DNA of 64,000 nucleotides. It comes from Pirellulales bacterium (GTDB taxonomy: Bacteria > Planctomycetota > Planctomycetia > Pirellulales > Lacipirellulaceae). Under the pieces are notes generated by a model that was given only the letters and a program-made list of their open reading frames with translations, did no database searches and was not told where the DNA came from. The stretch is taken from contig JALHQZ010000001.1 of assembly GCA_022841705.1 (NCBI GenBank), positions 744,001 through 808,000 of the forward strand, written 5' to 3'. The position numbers and the translations under genes were made by a program. Each line of letters starts with the position of its first letter. The first letter of the stretch is position 1. Shown here in pieces: positions 1-8,644 of this stretch.

Positions 1-675
1 GCTAGTCCCGATGAGACCTTCGCGCGGCTGGCCAGCAACAAGCATCAGGCCGCCGAGCGACTGCGCGCCGCGGGGGTGCCGACGCCGCACGGATTGCTCC
101 TTAATGGCGACGCCAGATTACCGCCTGACTTTCGCTATCCCGCCGTGCTGAAGCCTGTCGATGGCGCCGGTTCGCAAGATGTGTACGTCGTCGCCGGTCC
201 TGAGGAAAATCCACCCGCGTACGTCGCCGAGCGCCGGCTGGAAGAGTTCGCTCCCGGTCTGCCGGCCAGCGTGGCGCTGCTCTGCGGCGGATCAACTCCG
301 CTTGCGCTCGTGCCCTGCACGCAGGCGATTTCCACCGATGGCCGGTTGCGATATCTCGGCGGCCGCACGCCACTCGCGGGTGGTTTGGCAGAGCGGGCAA
401 CCTCGCTCGCGACCCGCGCGGTCGGAGCGCTTCCGCCAACAGTCGGATACGTTGGCGTCGACCTAGTCCTTGGTCCCGATCCCAGCGGCCGCGACGATGT
501 GGTGATTGAAGTGAACCCGCGGCTGACCACTTCGTATGTCGGCCTGCGCGCCGCAGCAACCACCAACCTCGCCGCCGCGATGCTCGCCGCTGTCCAAGGT
601 GAATCGCCGACGGTTGAGTTTGGCGCCCGCCCGTTGGAGTTCGATGCGGCGGGTAACGTGAGTTTTGCGCACTAA
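1..675 (+). CDS. ATP-grasp ligase, MfnD-like (5' truncated)
   Basis: The reading frame is open from the window edge, so the N-terminus is missing. The visible part carries the ATP-grasp B-subdomain strand with a conserved lysine (YPAVLKPVDGAGSQ) and, near the C-terminus, the metal-binding strand VIEVNPRLTTSYVGL. This arrangement is typical of the family that includes tyramine-glutamate ligase MfnD of methanofuran synthesis. Two genes downstream on the same strand resemble MfnF and MfnE, which supports a role in making a methanofuran/methylofuran-type cofactor for H4MPT-linked one-carbon metabolism. In methylotrophs the bacterial cofactor uses tyrosine rather than tyramine, so the exact substrate is not certain. 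Other ATP-grasp ligases remain possible. Confidence 0.75.
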   Translation, partial: ASPDETFARLASNKHQAAERLRAAGVPTPHGLLLNGDARLPPDFRYPAVLKPVDGAGSQDVYVVAGPEENPPAYVAERRLEEFAPGLPASVALLCGGSTPLALVPCTQAISTDGRLRYLGGRTPLAGGLAERATSLATRAVGALPPTVGYVGVDLVLGPDPSGRDDVVIEVNPRLTTSYVGLRAAATTNLAAAMLAAVQGESPTVEFGARPLEFDAAGNVSFAH

Positions 676-738
676 CGCACTACGAAGGAGTTTTCGCGTC
701 CTTTCGCGTCTTTGGCGGTTGATTTATTCTTTACCAGC

Positions 739-1821
739 ATGAGCATCCTCGGCTGGGACATTGGCGGCGCCAACATCAAGGTCGCAACTTCGGTCGGCGT
801 GGCGCGGTGTTACGAGTTTCCCCTCTGGAAGCAGCCGGGCGAACTCTCCGCAAAGCTCACGCAGATTGCGATGCAGTTGCCGAAATGCGACGCGTGGGCC
901 ATCACGATGACGGGTGAACTGGCCGACTGCTATTTCGATAAGGCCGAAGGAGTGCGGCACATTGTGGCGGCGGTCGAATCGGCCCGGGCTTGGGTAGCGT
1001 CGCCGGGGTGTGCGGAGGTTTGTGGCGGCGCTTCGCCAGAAGCGGCGTCGGCTGGCGGAGAGCACCTGCTGTCAACATCGTACTTCACAGTGACAGGCGA
1101 GTTAATCTCGGCGGCTCAAGTGCTCACCGATCCCACACTCGTAGCGGCGGCGAATTGGCGGGCGACCGCGGAATGGTGCGCCGCCGAAGGTTTCCTACGT
1201 GATGGTTTGCTCGTGGACATCGGTTCAACCACCACCGACATCATCCCCGTCACCGCAGGTCGTCCGACGCCGCGCGGCCTCACGGATACGCAGCGGCTGA
1301 TCTGCCGCGAACTTGTCTACACGGGCGTTGCGCGGACGCCGATTTGCGCTCTCGCTACCGAACTGCCGGTTGGCGATCGCTTTTGCCCCGTCGCGGCCGA
1401 GTTCTTCGCTACCACGGCCGACGTTTATTATTTGCTTGGCGAATCTAGCATCGATCTGACCATCGCCACCGCCGACGGCCGGCCACTCGATGCAGTGAAT
1501 TGTGTGGCCCGATTGGCGCGTTGCATTGGGGCGGATTCGAGCACCTTCAGCTTGGCCGATGCGCAGTGTGCGGCGAGCAACTTGCGCGAACTGCAAATTA
1601 ACCGCATCGCCCAGGCAATCGAACAAATCTCGCACGCTTTGCCCCGCGAGCTGCTCATCTGCGGACAAGGCGAATTTCTGGCGGCCGAAATTGCAGCGAG
1701 AGCGCAATCGCCAGTCCGAATCCTGTCGTCTCTCTTGCCGCAATCCGATTCGCCACTCTCGCGTTGTGCTCCGGCATATGCGGTCGCTCGGCTCGCTGCT
1801 AAGCGATTGGGAAGCGAGTAA
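739..1821 (+). CDS. H4MPT-linked C1 transfer pathway protein, MfnF-like
   Basis: A 360-residue protein of the hydantoinase/oxoprolinase-like group in the sugar-kinase/actin fold. The N-terminal phosphate-binding loop reads ILGWDIGGANIKVA, and a second glycine-rich segment DGLLVDIGSTTTDIIPV lies near the middle. The archaeal homologue MfnF joins the aminomethylfuran diphosphate to gamma-glutamyltyramine during methanofuran synthesis. The ATG at 739 is preferred over the upstream TTG at 712 because it lies eight residues before the first conserved strand. The gene follows an MfnD-like ligase by 63 nt and is followed after 4 nt by an MfnE-like kinase. The spacer before it contains the short repeated words TTCGCGTCCTTTCGCGTC. 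Confidence 0.82.
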   Translation: MSILGWDIGGANIKVATSVGVARCYEFPLWKQPGELSAKLTQIAMQLPKCDAWAITMTGELADCYFDKAEGVRHIVAAVESARAWVASPGCAEVCGGASPEAASAGGEHLLSTSYFTVTGELISAAQVLTDPTLVAAANWRATAEWCAAEGFLRDGLLVDIGSTTTDIIPVTAGRPTPRGLTDTQRLICRELVYTGVARTPICALATELPVGDRFCPVAAEFFATTADVYYLLGESSIDLTIATADGRPLDAVNCVARLARCIGADSSTFSLADAQCAASNLRELQINRIAQAIEQISHALPRELLICGQGEFLAAEIAARAQSPVRILSSLLPQSDSPLSRCAPAYAVARLAAKRLGSE

Positions 1822-1825
1822 TCAC

Positions 1826-2461
1826 ATGTCGATTGAGGTCATCAAGATCGGCGGTAGTTTACTCACGCAGCCCGGCGCAATGAACGCTGTCCGGGCTTGG
1901 CTGCAAGCAGAGCAGTCAGCATCGCCTCATGTCGCGCGGGTCCTGGTGTTCGGTGGCGGCGCAGTGGTTGACGGCTTACGCGCGATCGACGTTGCGAACC
2001 AGCTCCCGGCGACCGCTAGTCATTGGGCGGCGATTGAGATGCTGGACGCACTTGGTCGGGCGGCGGCGAACTGGCTGCCGACAGACGAGGTGATTGATGA
2101 TTGGGCGGTGCTCCGGCGCGAAGTTCAGGCGCCGGGACTGGTGATCTTTCTACCGCACGGATTTCTGCATCATGGGGGCGAAGCGAATTCGCCAGGAACT
2201 CGCCTGCCAGTCGGTTGGGAGGTGACGAGTGATTCGATTGCCGCTCGGCTCGCGGAACTGCTCAACGCCCGGCTGACGCTGCTGAAATCAACCCCGCCGC
2301 GGGAATTCCCGGAGGAATCTTTGGATTTAAGAGACTGGCGGGCCCTGGCCGAAGCGGGCTGGATCGATGGTTTTTTCCCGGAATTGGCCGAAAACTTGCG
2401 GGAAATCAGGCTGATTTGCCCCCTTTCAGCGGGGAACGACAATATTCCCAAGAATAGCTGA
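1826..2461 (+). CDS. Amino acid kinase family protein, MfnE-like
   Basis: A 211-residue member of the aspartate/glutamate/uridylate kinase fold. It opens with IEVIKIGGSLL, the nucleotide-binding strand of this family, and contains VLVFGGGAVVDGLRA, a second conserved glycine-rich loop. MfnE in archaea phosphorylates aminomethylfuran phosphate to the diphosphate, which is the substrate of MfnF. The ATG is 4 nt after the stop of the MfnF-like gene, so the two are probably co-transcribed and coupled. The longer frame reaching back to 1502 overlaps the upstream gene and is not credible as coding. A strong rho-independent terminator follows about 90 nt downstream. Confidence 0.8.
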   Translation: MSIEVIKIGGSLLTQPGAMNAVRAWLQAEQSASPHVARVLVFGGGAVVDGLRAIDVANQLPATASHWAAIEMLDALGRAAANWLPTDEVIDDWAVLRREVQAPGLVIFLPHGFLHHGGEANSPGTRLPVGWEVTSDSIAARLAELLNARLTLLKSTPPREFPEESLDLRDWRALAEAGWIDGFFPELAENLREIRLICPLSAGNDNIPKNS

Positions 2462-2895
2462 ATAAATCGTTGACTAACTGTTTCGGCTCGATATACTGAG
2501 GGGAAGTTCGCGGGCTTCCGCGAGCGATCCAATTTTTAGGTCAGCGCTAATTCAAGAGCGGCAATTCCAAAGCACTCACCCGGCATAGCCGGTGGTTGGG
2601 GCTTTCGAATTGCCGCTCTTTTTTTGTGTCCTGACCCCGTGGCTGTTACGACCAAGCTGCTTCAACAACCGACCCGCTAATACCAACAACGGCGAACAAG
2701 TCTCTTTCTCGCTTCAACCGGCAGGTCCGGCTGGAAACGCGTGGAGGATTCTTGCTCGCCGTTGTTTTTTTGACGAAGAGTTTTCACCTTACACCGATTT
2801 TGGAGCGGACTTCCTGATTGCGAACAATCGTGGCGCTACACGACGCGATCATCAAGGCGGAACGCTTTTCACCCTCGACCCGGAGATTTTGCACC
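2462..2895. other. Intergenic region with terminator and probable promoter
   Basis: This 434-nt gap separates the cofactor gene trio from the PEP-CTERM gene. Its first part holds the terminator at 2554-2626. The rest (2627-2895) has no credible coding frame and presumably contains the promoter of the PEP-CTERM gene, but no clear -35/-10 pair could be assigned. Confidence 0.6.
2554..2626 (+). terminator. Rho-independent terminator after the mfn-like genes
   Basis: A 20-nt arm beginning AAGAGCGGCAATTCC pairs with GGAATTGCCGCTCTT-like sequence (observed GAATTGCCGCTCTT), followed by a run of T residues. A smaller hairpin CCGGC-ATA-GCCGG sits in the loop. The shape and T-run fit an intrinsic terminator. 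Confidence 0.85.
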
Positions 2896-3621
2896 ATGCG
2901 TCTGACCACCTCGAAGTTCTTGGGCCTCGCCCTTGTGCTGTTTGCCAGTTCCGTTCACGCCGCGCTGATCAATCTCACGCCTCAGCCAGGGAACTCTAAC
3001 TCCGCCACAAGCGTCAAGCTGAGCGATTTGCTCAGCGGACAAGTGATGGGGGTAAAAGTTGGAGACAAGGACTTCACCGGTTTCAGTTACTCCACAATTG
3101 GCGACATGCCGGCCGCGGCCGATGTGAACGTCCTGGGCTTCCGCGATTCGAACGGTAACTGGGGCGTTTCGTTCCACGGCGGATTCTTGGATCTGCCCGG
3201 CGGAGCGCCGCTATCCGACGCGAAGCTACGGTTTCGCGTGAGTGTCGATCCGGTCGGCTTGCGTCAAGGTTTCCGGATTAGCGATGCCCACTTGTTCGCT
3301 GCTGGAATCGGCGTGGGGCCGAATAGCTTCTTTGCGGTTGATGAGTCCTTTGAAGGCCTCAACAACACGATGAACGTCTTCAAGACAACTTTGGGTGGCC
3401 AGCAAGATCAACAGCTCTTCGACTGGACCTATTTCGACGAGCCACTTGAAAGCGTCGTCGTCACTAAGGATATCCTGGCGATTGCTGGAGCCAACTCGAC
3501 TCAACCGGCCCGTGCGACGGTCATCGACCAATCGTTCTCGCAAACCATTATCCCCGAACCGGCCACCGTCTTGATGGCGCTACTCGGCTTGGTGGGATTT
3601 GCTGCCGTTCGCCGGCGGTAA
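2896..3621 (+). CDS. PEP-CTERM sorting domain-containing secreted protein
   Basis: A 241-residue exported protein. It starts with a signal peptide (SKFLGLALVLFASSVHA, then A) and ends with a PEP-CTERM sorting signal: PEPATVLMALLGLVGFAAVR followed by basic residues. Such C-termini are recognised and cleaved by exosortases in bacteria that make extracellular polysaccharide. The middle is a beta-rich domain of unknown function with no recognised catalytic motif. The ATG at 2896 is chosen because it directly precedes the signal peptide; the upstream in-frame start would add 26 unlikely residues. A terminator follows immediately. No exosortase is visible in this window, though an exopolysaccharide locus lies at its far end. 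Confidence 0.88.
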   Translation: MRLTTSKFLGLALVLFASSVHAALINLTPQPGNSNSATSVKLSDLLSGQVMGVKVGDKDFTGFSYSTIGDMPAAADVNVLGFRDSNGNWGVSFHGGFLDLPGGAPLSDAKLRFRVSVDPVGLRQGFRISDAHLFAAGIGVGPNSFFAVDESFEGLNNTMNVFKTTLGGQQDQQLFDWTYFDEPLESVVVTKDILAIAGANSTQPARATVIDQSFSQTIIPEPATVLMALLGLVGFAAVRRR

Positions 3622-3657
3622 CGCTGAACATTGTTGCAACTGCAACCAAGAGGGTGA

Positions 3658-3698
3658 GACCCCACGGACCTTAGCGCAGGTCCGTGGGGTCTTTTTTT
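3658..3698 (+). terminator. Rho-independent terminator after the PEP-CTERM gene
   Basis: A perfect 13-nt stem, GACCCCACGGACC and GGTCCGTGGGGTC, encloses an 8-nt loop and is followed by seven T residues. It ends the PEP-CTERM transcript before the oppositely oriented protease operon. Confidence 0.92.
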
Positions 3699-3735
3699 GT
3701 TTTTGTACAATGCGCTGTCAGCCCGTCGTACCGGG

Positions 3736-4719
3736 CTACTCCGTCGCCGGTTTAGTTTCGGCGTCTGTAAGCTCTAGCATCAGCGATTCTTCCCCGCCCG
3801 TTTTGCGCCGAACGGCGATCGGTACGCTCTGGCCGGCATCGTAAGCACCGAGCGCGGCATGAAGTTGCCACTGCGACGAGACCCGCCGGCCACCGATGCC
3901 GATAATCTCATCACCGATCCCCAGTCCCTGCAGTTCAGCGGGTTCGGTAATCACCGCCGGCGTCGAAAGGGGCGAGCCTTTAGCCATTTTCAGCGGCCAC
4001 TGGGCGGCGTGAATGTTTTTGCCCGCTTGCAATTGCGAGATCCTCGGCAGGAACTGCTCCGCTGGTACGGCGAAACCGATGCCGGAGTCGTACCATTCGA
4101 CTGCCGCGCGCATGTCGTTCTCCGGCGAGAGGGGCGTGAGGATGCCGAGCACTTCACCGCGCGAGCCTAGCAGCGGGCCACCATAATTCGTGGGTGAAAC
4201 TGCCGCGTCAGTTTGCATCGCTATGCCGCCCAGGCGGTTCACGGCGCTCACGATTCCCGTGGAGATTGTCGGTTGATCCAATTCAAAGACGCAGCCCACG
4301 GCGATGGTCGCTTGCCCCGGGCGGACTTCTCTGGCATTCGCGAAACTGACTCCGGCCGTGGGAGGGAACGGAGTCGCGCACGACAGCAGCACAAGTTGGC
4401 GATGATGATCGACGCCCAGCAGTTTCGCAGCTTGTGTTTGTCCGGTTGCATCGAGCACGGTGATTGCCAGCGGTGGGTCCGGAACCAAGCCGTACGTGCT
4501 GGTGAGGATGAGTCCTTGTTCCGGCTGAACAATCACCCCCGTGGCGACGACCGTGGATTTGGCGAGCGCCTGCTGTTCGCTTGCTACATACCGCAGCTGC
4601 ACGAGCACCGGCCGCACACGCTCGACGGCTTCCCGCGCTACGTTTTCCGCAGCAAACAGGCGCGTTACGGCTACGGCGAGCAGCGCGATCGATCGCAACA
4701 CGCGGATGTTGAGTAGCAT
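3736..4719 (-). CDS. S1C trypsin-like/PDZ pseudoprotease (catalytic triad lost)
   Basis: A 327-residue exported protein with an N-terminal signal sequence, a trypsin-like double beta-barrel domain and a C-terminal PDZ-like domain (around the segment GIGDEIIGIGGRRVSSQW). It has the HtrA/DegP layout but lacks the catalytic residues. The histidine motif TNxHV reads TSTYGL, the aspartate motif DxxxDLALL reads DHHRQLVLL, and the serine motif GNSGGPL reads TNYGGPL. It is therefore expected to bind rather than cut. It is the last gene of a five-gene minus-strand operon and starts 4 nt after the previous stop. A related pseudoprotease and an intact protease precede it. The role is unknown; a regulatory or scaffold partner of the intact HtrA is an inference. 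Confidence 0.85.
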   Translation of the reverse strand: MLLNIRVLRSIALLAVAVTRLFAAENVAREAVERVRPVLVQLRYVASEQQALAKSTVVATGVIVQPEQGLILTSTYGLVPDPPLAITVLDATGQTQAAKLLGVDHHRQLVLLSCATPFPPTAGVSFANAREVRPGQATIAVGCVFELDQPTISTGIVSAVNRLGGIAMQTDAAVSPTNYGGPLLGSRGEVLGILTPLSPENDMRAAVEWYDSGIGFAVPAEQFLPRISQLQAGKNIHAAQWPLKMAKGSPLSTPAVITEPAELQGLGIGDEIIGIGGRRVSSQWQLHAALGAYDAGQSVPIAVRRKTGGEESLMLELTDAETKPATE

Positions 4720-4723
4720 GAGC

Positions 4724-5749
4724 TTATTCTGGTTTCGTGAGATTCAGGGTGATTCGCACCAATTCGCCGTTGCGTTCCACCAACAGGGCCATTTGTTCGG
4801 CTTCGCGTTGGGAAGTCAGGACGGCGAGTGCTTCGGCGACACTGGCGGTGGATGTTTCGGCGACGAAGACCACGAGGTCATCCGGCTGGAGTCCTGCGAG
4901 CTCGGCGGCGCTGCCGGGAACGACGTCATCGATGTACGCTGGGGTCCGCGATGAGATTTCAGGGGCGAGCCAAAAACCCCAGCGGCGAGCGAGTTGTGCG
5001 GCATCAGGGCGCTGCGCTGCGGAGTCTTCGGAAGTTGGGATGACGGGCGGCTGTTCGAGCCGAGTCACGGCGTCGGCAAGGAGATTCGTTGGCAGCGCGT
5101 AGTTGTGCCAAGCGCCCGTGACGCGACTGCGGCGTTCGGGGCCGATCATGCCCAGGAGTTCGCCCCGGGAACTCACAATCACCCCCCCTGCAGCGCCGGG
5201 ATTACTGGTGACCACGTCCACCAGCAACACGGCTTGCTCCCGTTTGACGGTGGGGTCAAACGGGCTGACGAGTTCCAGTGGCGCTTTGCCCGCCAGGACG
5301 CCGCGCTGCACGGAGAGCGCTTCAGGCCCGGTGGCCACATTGAACAAATTGCTCACCGCGAAGACATCGTCTCCGGGCTGGGCGGGGGAGAATTCGGACT
5401 TCAACTCGAAGTGGGGCGCTATGCCGCCGGAGAGCTCCGCTTGCAGCAGCGCCAGTCCCAGGAGCGGATCGGTGCGGACCACTCGCGCAGTGAGGCGATT
5501 TCCTTCCTCCGTGACGAGTGTCACTTCGTCAGTATCGAGCACTGGCGAGTTAACTGTCAGCACGCGACCTTCCGCAGAAATGAAGAATCCGGTTTGATAG
5601 TTCTCCAAGCCCCCGCCACCCCCGGCGCCGTAGACCTTCACGATCCGCGGGCCGACATCGGGGGAAATCTCGCGCCAGTTCGTCTGCGCTTGCGCGAACG
5701 AAGCGAGCAGCCCGCACACGACTAACAGCATTGTCGCACGACACCACAC
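4724..5749 (-). CDS. S1C trypsin-like/PDZ pseudoprotease, second copy
   Basis: An exported protein of about 341 residues with a trypsin-like domain and a C-terminal PDZ domain (AELAGLQPDDLVVFV). All three catalytic positions are changed: the histidine motif reads LTVNSPVL, the aspartate motif reads TDPLLGLALL with glycine in place of aspartate, and the serine motif reads NPGAAGGVI with alanine in place of serine. The GTG at 5749 is preferred because GGAG lies 7 nt upstream, within the stop region of the preceding gene. An ATG at 5794 would overlap that gene by 41 nt, and an ATG at 5731 is also possible. The next residues form a signal peptide ending in FAQAQ. It differs clearly from the adjacent pseudoprotease, so the two have either diverged long ago or decayed independently. 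Confidence 0.84.
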   Translation of the reverse strand: MWCRATMLLVVCGLLASFAQAQTNWREISPDVGPRIVKVYGAGGGGGLENYQTGFFISAEGRVLTVNSPVLDTDEVTLVTEEGNRLTARVVRTDPLLGLALLQAELSGGIAPHFELKSEFSPAQPGDDVFAVSNLFNVATGPEALSVQRGVLAGKAPLELVSPFDPTVKREQAVLLVDVVTSNPGAAGGVIVSSRGELLGMIGPERRSRVTGAWHNYALPTNLLADAVTRLEQPPVIPTSEDSAAQRPDAAQLARRWGFWLAPEISSRTPAYIDDVVPGSAAELAGLQPDDLVVFVAETSTASVAEALAVLTSQREAEQMALLVERNGELVRITLNLTKPE

Positions 5750-5753
5750 GAGC

Positions 5754-7427
5754 TTACTCCTGGATATCAAGGTGTTCGAAGTGTTGGCTGCCATCCATCG
5801 CCCGACCGCTGCGATCGCGCCAGCCGTGGGGCCATTGGCGGCCGTTTACCTCGTGAAAATCGGTCAGTTCGATGCGGCACGGTCGGATACCGGCACTGAG
5901 CGAAAATTCCAGGGCCACCCACTCGCCGGTTAGCTCCGCGAAATACAGCTCGGCGACCATCCCCCGATGTTCGGCTCGCAGGACATCGCACTCAGCACCC
6001 TCGAACTCGAACAAGGGGAGTTCGCCAAGGTATTCGACGCTGTCGAGTTTGTCGCCGCCGCTCAAGACTTGGTGCGCACACCAGAGCGCCATGAGTAACC
6101 CGCCCGAACTTGGCGGGGCGGATGAGGGGCGATCGGCGAACGTTGCTTCCGCGGTGAACTCGCCGGCAGGGCCGCGGTACTCAACCCGGTCGCTGGAAAT
6201 CTTGAGGCTGGTCGCCAGTTCGCCATCCTCGCTGAGTGTGAAGTGCAACGCCGACCCCGGTTTTAGTTTCTGTTCACAGCGCTCAAGCACCCGCTTCCGT
6301 TCGCGCAAGTTGAAGGCATAGTTGGCGAATCCGGCCTGCTTCGCGAACCACTCGGCAGGCAACTCGACTTTGGCTTCTTTCGGCTGTTCTCCTGGCGGCG
6401 CTTCGGCTGCGGTCATTTTCTTGATGGCCTCGGCAAGCTGAGCAGTGGTGTGGGCCGGCTGTAGTTTGACTGTTGTCTCCCTCAGTTCCTGTCCCCGCCG
6501 CACCTTCAGCGGCAGGGGCCAACCGGGGGGATACGTCCCCACGATGTTTTGTACATCGTTAGCGGAGACCACTTCACGGCCGGCGAGGGTGAGGAGCTCA
6601 TCGCCGAGTTGCACATCGGTTGCGGGATCCAACTCTTCGCTCACTGCGGAGACAATCGGCCGGCGCCAACTGGTAGACTGCACGGTGAAGCCGAGCGTGG
6701 CGTGATCGACGATGCGGCCGCTGGCGAGGTGCGAAAGATACCGCTGCGCTTGGCGGCCTGATATCGCGTAGCCGATTCCCACATTCACGCGGCCGCGCTT
6801 CTCGAACGACGCCCGGCCGTTAATGCCGAGCAGCTCGCCTGCTGCGCTGTAGAGCGGGCCGCCCGAGTTCCCGGGGTTGATCGCCGCGTCAGTCTGCAAA
6901 CAATCAGTGTACTCGAGCAACGAATCGGCGGCCGGATACTGATAGCGATGGATGCCCGAGAGGATGCCATGCGAGATAGAGGGTTGGAAATCCTCTGCTA
7001 GTAGAAACGGATTGCCGGCGACGAAAACTTCATCGCCGACTTGCACCGTATCGCTATCGCCCCAAGTTGCGGAGGGGAGGGGGGCGTCGGCAAAAACTTT
7101 AATGAGCGCAAGGTCGCCACCGGGGTCGATGCCGACGATCACGGCGTCCAGCAACCGACCATCAGGAAGCCCAACTTTCATCTGCGCACCGCACGGCGCG
7201 ACGACGTGAAAGTTCGTGAGCGCGAGGCCCTCGGGTGAAACGAGCACGCCCGAACCGCCCGATTCACCAGACGGTTCGAAGATGGCAATCGTGGCGGGAG
7301 TGATGCGGGCAGCGGTGGCGATGCGCTCGGCTTCGCTCGCCAGAGGCTGCGCAGGAAGCTCACTACCAGCGAAGCTTGCCGCTCCCAAGCCAACAGCCAA
7401 CAGCCAATAGCCCACAGCTCCCTTCAT
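5754..7427 (-). CDS. HtrA/DegP-like S1C serine protease with PDZ and long C-terminal extension
   Basis: A 557-residue exported serine protease. The triad is intact: His74 in TNFHVV, Asp105 in PGGDLALI and Ser188 in NPGNSGGPL. A PDZ domain follows at about residues 230-330, and then an extension of about 200 residues of unknown function. The signal peptide is unusual because its hydrophobic core ([10 protein letters not shown]) is encoded by a short repeat also found before ettA. The ATG overlaps the stop of the upstream gene as ATGA, which implies translational coupling. It is the only catalytically competent protease in the operon and probably acts in the periplasm or at the cell surface. 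Confidence 0.9.
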   Translation of the reverse strand: MKGAVGYWLLAVGLGAASFAGSELPAQPLASEAERIATAARITPATIAIFEPSGESGGSGVLVSPEGLALTNFHVVAPCGAQMKVGLPDGRLLDAVIVGIDPGGDLALIKVFADAPLPSATWGDSDTVQVGDEVFVAGNPFLLAEDFQPSISHGILSGIHRYQYPAADSLLEYTDCLQTDAAINPGNSGGPLYSAAGELLGINGRASFEKRGRVNVGIGYAISGRQAQRYLSHLASGRIVDHATLGFTVQSTSWRRPIVSAVSEELDPATDVQLGDELLTLAGREVVSANDVQNIVGTYPPGWPLPLKVRRGQELRETTVKLQPAHTTAQLAEAIKKMTAAEAPPGEQPKEAKVELPAEWFAKQAGFANYAFNLRERKRVLERCEQKLKPGSALHFTLSEDGELATSLKISSDRVEYRGPAGEFTAEATFADRPSSAPPSSGGLLMALWCAHQVLSGGDKLDSVEYLGELPLFEFEGAECDVLRAEHRGMVAELYFAELTGEWVALEFSLSAGIRPCRIELTDFHEVNGRQWPHGWRDRSGRAMDGSQHFEHLDIQE

Positions 7428-8644
7428 TTGCTGAGCCTCGCGTCACCCAAGTTCACGATGTCCCCAGTGGGTGAATCGCCTGCTTCCACGCTCAGAGTCA
7501 GCTTCGAACTGGCCCCGAGCTCGACATCCAGGGGAGTGACTCGCGAACCGCTGAGTCGAAAGCGCGTGAGTTCCGCGCCGTCGGCTTGGACACTCAGCTC
7601 AGCATCGCCGACTTCGGCGGCGGCGGGGTCGAGGGCGACCGTGGCGCGGAAGCGGCCGAACTCCGCCGGGCGAGTGAAGGTGGCCGTCACGCCAGCGCGC
7701 AGTGACAATCCGCGGCGATAGCGCAGTGGTGGGTTTCCTTCACTGGTCGGCAACAGGAGCGGGCCACCGAGCAGCGACTCGTCCCGCGCGAGCGCCCAGT
7801 CGTTCAAATCGAACTCGGCGGTCAGGCTCTCCGGAGCCGGCGACTTCCAGCCAACTTGCACGGTGTCGATTTCGCTCAAGTACTGCACCTTGCCGGCGGA
7901 GTAATCGAGGCGCTTTATCTCGCTCAGCCGCAAGCGGCGGGAGAAGCCCCACGCAGTCATGGCCAAAAGCTCGTCTTCTTCCACTTCGACCTTGGTTGAC
8001 AGAATCGTCTCACCGGCGGTGGTGGTGAGTTTGATGGGCGCCGGACGGCCTGAATTCGCGGCTTGCCGTACAAAGAGGATGCCGAACACTTTCTCGCGCG
8101 GGGCGGAGAGGGGCTCGCCATCGAGCTTGAACTCCACACTCTTTGCGGTGACTTCTTCTACCACGCCTTCAATCCCTTCGAGAGCCGTGCGTTCCTGGCG
8201 GTAGACTACCAGCAGGTCCGAGGAGCGTGGTTCCGCACGCAGTTCCATCCAGCGCTTTGTGAGTGCGTCCTCGTTGCCCCACCGCACGGCCGTGACCGCT
8301 TCCGCTGGCAGCGTGATTGTTTCAGCGCCCGTCAAGTTTGCGTTCGGCGGCAGCCAAGAAAACGCCGCCCCCGTTAGCCGCGAGCCATCGGCGAGCTCGA
8401 CTCGTTCGCGATTTTCGTCGGGCTTCGCGGCAGGTGAACCAGTGAAATCGACTTGCAACACGTCGGCCAATTCAACCGCTTGCTCGGCGCCCGCTCCCTT
8501 CAGAACCAACCGCGTCGGCTCGAGCGATTGCAGTTCTCCTTCGAGCGGTTCGCCCGACAATCGTAACACGCTCACTGGCGGACCTGCGAACAGGGCCGAG
8601 GTGAAGAGTGCAACGGCGATTAGCGCGGACCAATCGCACCTCAT
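7424..8644 (-). CDS. Secreted protein with C-terminal NPCBM-like domain
   Basis: A 406-residue exported protein with an N-terminal signal peptide (ALIAVALFTSALFAGPP). The C-terminal 100 residues resemble the NPCBM (putative carbohydrate-binding) module, with the pattern FGRFRATVALD, a DGAELTRFRLSG strand and a final SKLTLSVEAGD strand. The N-terminal half contains repeated beta segments of the form RLSGEPLEGELQSLEPTRLV, resembling small beta-barrel repeats. Its ATG overlaps the upstream stop as ATGA and its own stop overlaps the protease start as ATGA. Binding of a surface polysaccharide or glycoprotein is an inference from the NPCBM-like domain. Confidence 0.78.
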   Translation of the reverse strand: MRCDWSALIAVALFTSALFAGPPVSVLRLSGEPLEGELQSLEPTRLVLKGAGAEQAVELADVLQVDFTGSPAAKPDENRERVELADGSRLTGAAFSWLPPNANLTGAETITLPAEAVTAVRWGNEDALTKRWMELRAEPRSSDLLVVYRQERTALEGIEGVVEEVTAKSVEFKLDGEPLSAPREKVFGILFVRQAANSGRPAPIKLTTTAGETILSTKVEVEEDELLAMTAWGFSRRLRLSEIKRLDYSAGKVQYLSEIDTVQVGWKSPAPESLTAEFDLNDWALARDESLLGGPLLLPTSEGNPPLRYRRGLSLRAGVTATFTRPAEFGRFRATVALDPAAAEVGDAELSVQADGAELTRFRLSGSRVTPLDVELGASSKLTLSVEAGDSPTGDIVNLGDARLSK

